A stretch of 64,000 nt of DNA from QHWT01 sp963755695. GTDB lineage: Bacteria; Acidobacteriota; Vicinamibacteria; Vicinamibacterales; 2-12-FULL-66-21. Positions 62,735 through 64,000 of the stretch are shown one piece after another; the first letter of the stretch is position 1, and each line of letters starts with the position of its first letter. The notes below the pieces were generated by a model. The model was not told the origin of the DNA and ran no database searches. It was given only the letters and a program-made list of their open reading frames with translations. The DNA is taken from NCBI GenBank assembly GCA_963755695.1, contig CAVWLB010000010.1:1550001-1614000 (forward strand), read 5' to 3'. Made by a program: the position numbers and the translations under genes.

Positions 62735-64000
62735 TCAATCGAGGTCGCGGAGCTCATCATCCAGTCTCGTCCGGAGTGCCGGATCCTCGGTGCCTCCTGC
62801 CACCACCGCCTCGGGGGCGGCGGCATCGTGTCGCGACCAGTGACGCGCGACGAGACCGATCATGACCGCACCGCTCACACCGATGGCGTAGGGAAACAGC
62901 CAGGCCAGACGATTGAAGCCCTTGTCGATGGGCGCGGTGAGAATGTCCTGGCCGCCATGCCACGCGACGAAGGCGGCGCGGACCTGCTCGCGGTCCATGC
63001 CCTGCGCAATGAATTCATCGAGCTTTGGCCCGAGCTCGCGCAGCCCGTGACAGTTGGGGGCCATCGGACAGTTGTTCATCGGCGCGCGGCACCCGCAGCT
63101 GCACATGATGTCGGCTTCGAGCTGCTTGCGAAGCTCGCTCTTCTGCAAGGCGTTATCTGCGGACGCCGCGGTCTGCGCCCGACCGCTGGCCGGAATCAGG
63201 AGCAACAGCAGCATCAGGGTCGTGGTCACGGCTTCGGCGGGAATCCTTGCCGTTGCGAACGCGAACGCGCGCTCGGGCAGCAGCGCGAGACCGGTGCCGA
63301 ACGCGAGCACGCCGAATCCCAGCCAGATCCAGTTGACCAGCGGGTTGATGGTGATGGCGTAGGTGGCCGTCTGCGTGGACACCTCGTAACCCGCGAGCAC
63401 GAGGTAGAGATCTTCACCCGCCGCGCGCCTGATCGCGACTTCTGTCGTCGGCTGGTCGTGCTTGTTGAAGAACCATTTCGCCGGGGTCATCTCGGCGACG
63501 ACCTTGCCGTCGTTGAACGCGGTCACGTGACCGGTGATCATCTGCTTCTGGTCGTCGTTCGTCACCGTCAGCGCGTCGTGGCGGATCGTAAAGTGTCCGA
63601 GCGTCGCCTGCTGACCCGGCTTCAAGAGCACCTGCTGCTCCTGCTTGAAGCCTTGCCCCGCAAAACCGAGGAACATCAGAACGATGCCGACGTGAACGAT
63701 GTAACCGCCATAGCGGCGCCGCGATCTGGCCACGAGGCCGATCATTGCGGTGAAGATGTCGGTGCCGGTGGCGCCACGCCGCACCCGCGCTCCTCGGATG
63801 AACTCCTGGGTGATCGTGCCGGCCACGAACCCGCACAGCGCGAAGCAGACGCCCGAGGCCCACATGCGGATGCCGAGCGCATAGACCCCCGCACCGGTGA
63901 CTAGCGCCACCGCGATCGGCCAGGCGAACTGGTCGAGCATGTTCGCCGCGCTCGACTTCCGCCACGCGAGCAGCGGACCGATGCCCGTCAGCATCAGCAG
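62735..64000 (-). CDS. CcmF C-terminal region fused to CcmH, 5' part outside window
   Basis: At least 420 residues. The first part is the end of the heme lyase CcmF: YGGYIVHVGIVLMFLGFAG, a periplasmic domain with KWFFNKHDQPTTEVAI, and WIWLGFGVLAFGTGLALLPE. A new signal-like helix follows (LMLLLLLIPASGRAQ), then a CcmH/CcmL-type domain with the cysteine motif MCSCGCRAPMNNCPM and GMDREQVRAAFVAWHGG, and a last helix (LFPYAIGVSGAVMIGLVARH). CcmH reduces or presents apocytochrome c to CcmF. The two are separate genes in most bacteria. The frame is intact and runs off the window end. Confidence 0.88.
   Translation of the reverse strand: MLMLTGIGPLLAWRKSSAANMLDQFAWPIAVALVTGAGVYALGIRMWASGVCFALCGFVAGTITQEFIRGARVRRGATGTDIFTAMIGLVARSRRRYGGYIVHVGIVLMFLGFAGQGFKQEQQVLLKPGQQATLGHFTIRHDALTVTNDDQKQMITGHVTAFNDGKVVAEMTPAKWFFNKHDQPTTEVAIRRAAGEDLYLVLAGYEVSTQTATYAITINPLVNWIWLGFGVLAFGTGLALLPERAFAFATARIPAEAVTTTLMLLLLLIPASGRAQTAASADNALQKSELRKQLEADIMCSCGCRAPMNNCPMAPNCHGLRELGPKLDEFIAQGMDREQVRAAFVAWHGGQDILTAPIDKGFNRLAWLFPYAIGVSGAVMIGLVARHWSRHDAAAPEAVVAGGTEDPALRTRLDDELRDLD

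Overview
The window is 64 kb of GC-rich bacterial chromosome, almost fully coding, with no gene-free stretch over 300 bases. Gene content suggests a Gram-negative soil bacterium, most likely an acidobacterium of the Vicinamibacteria type: System I cytochrome c maturation genes, many lipoproteins with Gly/Pro/Thr/Ser-rich linkers, outer-membrane beta-barrels, a giant secreted BNR-repeat protein, and many membrane glycosyltransferases. This assignment is inference from gene types; no 16S gene lies here. I saw no rRNA, tRNA, CRISPR array, insertion sequence or phage gene.

Layout. 1-13.6 kb is mostly housekeeping: metG, larC, radC, a DUF4398-type lipoprotein, a methyltransferase plus dapF, a GlpD-family dehydrogenase, a roughly 1,100-residue BNR-repeat secreted protein, a MetA-type porin, dtd and ttcA. 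13.7-26.5 kb is the first glycan region: three minus-strand operons of GT4 glycosyltransferases, a GT-C-like membrane protein, a hexapeptide acyltransferase, an epimerase and a methyltransferase, then a flippase-like gene, and an operon of a CofD/YvcK-like protein fused to a degenerate GT2 domain, a sugar nucleotidyltransferase and a polyprenyl-phosphate-type GT2. 26.6-31.7 kb holds a beta-barrel gene divergent from a cluster of two related lipoproteins that flank a GMC oxidoreductase and its small partner. 31.7-41.3 kb is a second glycan region of GT-C and GT39-like membrane proteins, a methyltransferase-GT2 fusion and a second flippase-like gene. 41.4-51.7 kb is a long minus-strand run: DedA, GT2, lipoprotein, GH-like protein, SGNH hydrolase, methyltransferase, radical SAM/SPASM protein, VTC domain, DUF4956 and a CotH-FGE-like fusion. 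51.8-64 kb returns to household functions: another GT-C protein, a beta-barrel, an inositol-phosphatase-family protein, an RsbW-type ATPase, aroA-aroK-phosphoesterase, and the ccm operon (ccmA, B, C, D and a CcmF-CcmH fusion that leaves the window).

How it fits together. About half the window builds or modifies cell-envelope glycans: polyprenyl-phosphate-linked sugars (GT2), membrane-bound transfer (GT-C), flippase-like proteins, and envelope enzymes. The two most unusual assemblies are the CofD/degenerate-GT2 operon (23.0-26.5 kb) and the radical SAM/VTC/DUF4956/CotH-FGE operon (41.4-50.1 kb).

Quality warning. Single-base frameshifts are dense in 0-4, 8-12.3, 13.7-18.7, 24.5-26.5 and 45-46.8 kb and almost absent in 18.8-24.4, 26.6-33.8 and 47-64 kb. 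Every broken frame keeps conserved protein sequence on both sides, so these are most likely consensus errors of a long-read assembly and not pseudogenes. Coordinates of such genes span the whole disrupted frame, and protein lengths given for them are estimates.
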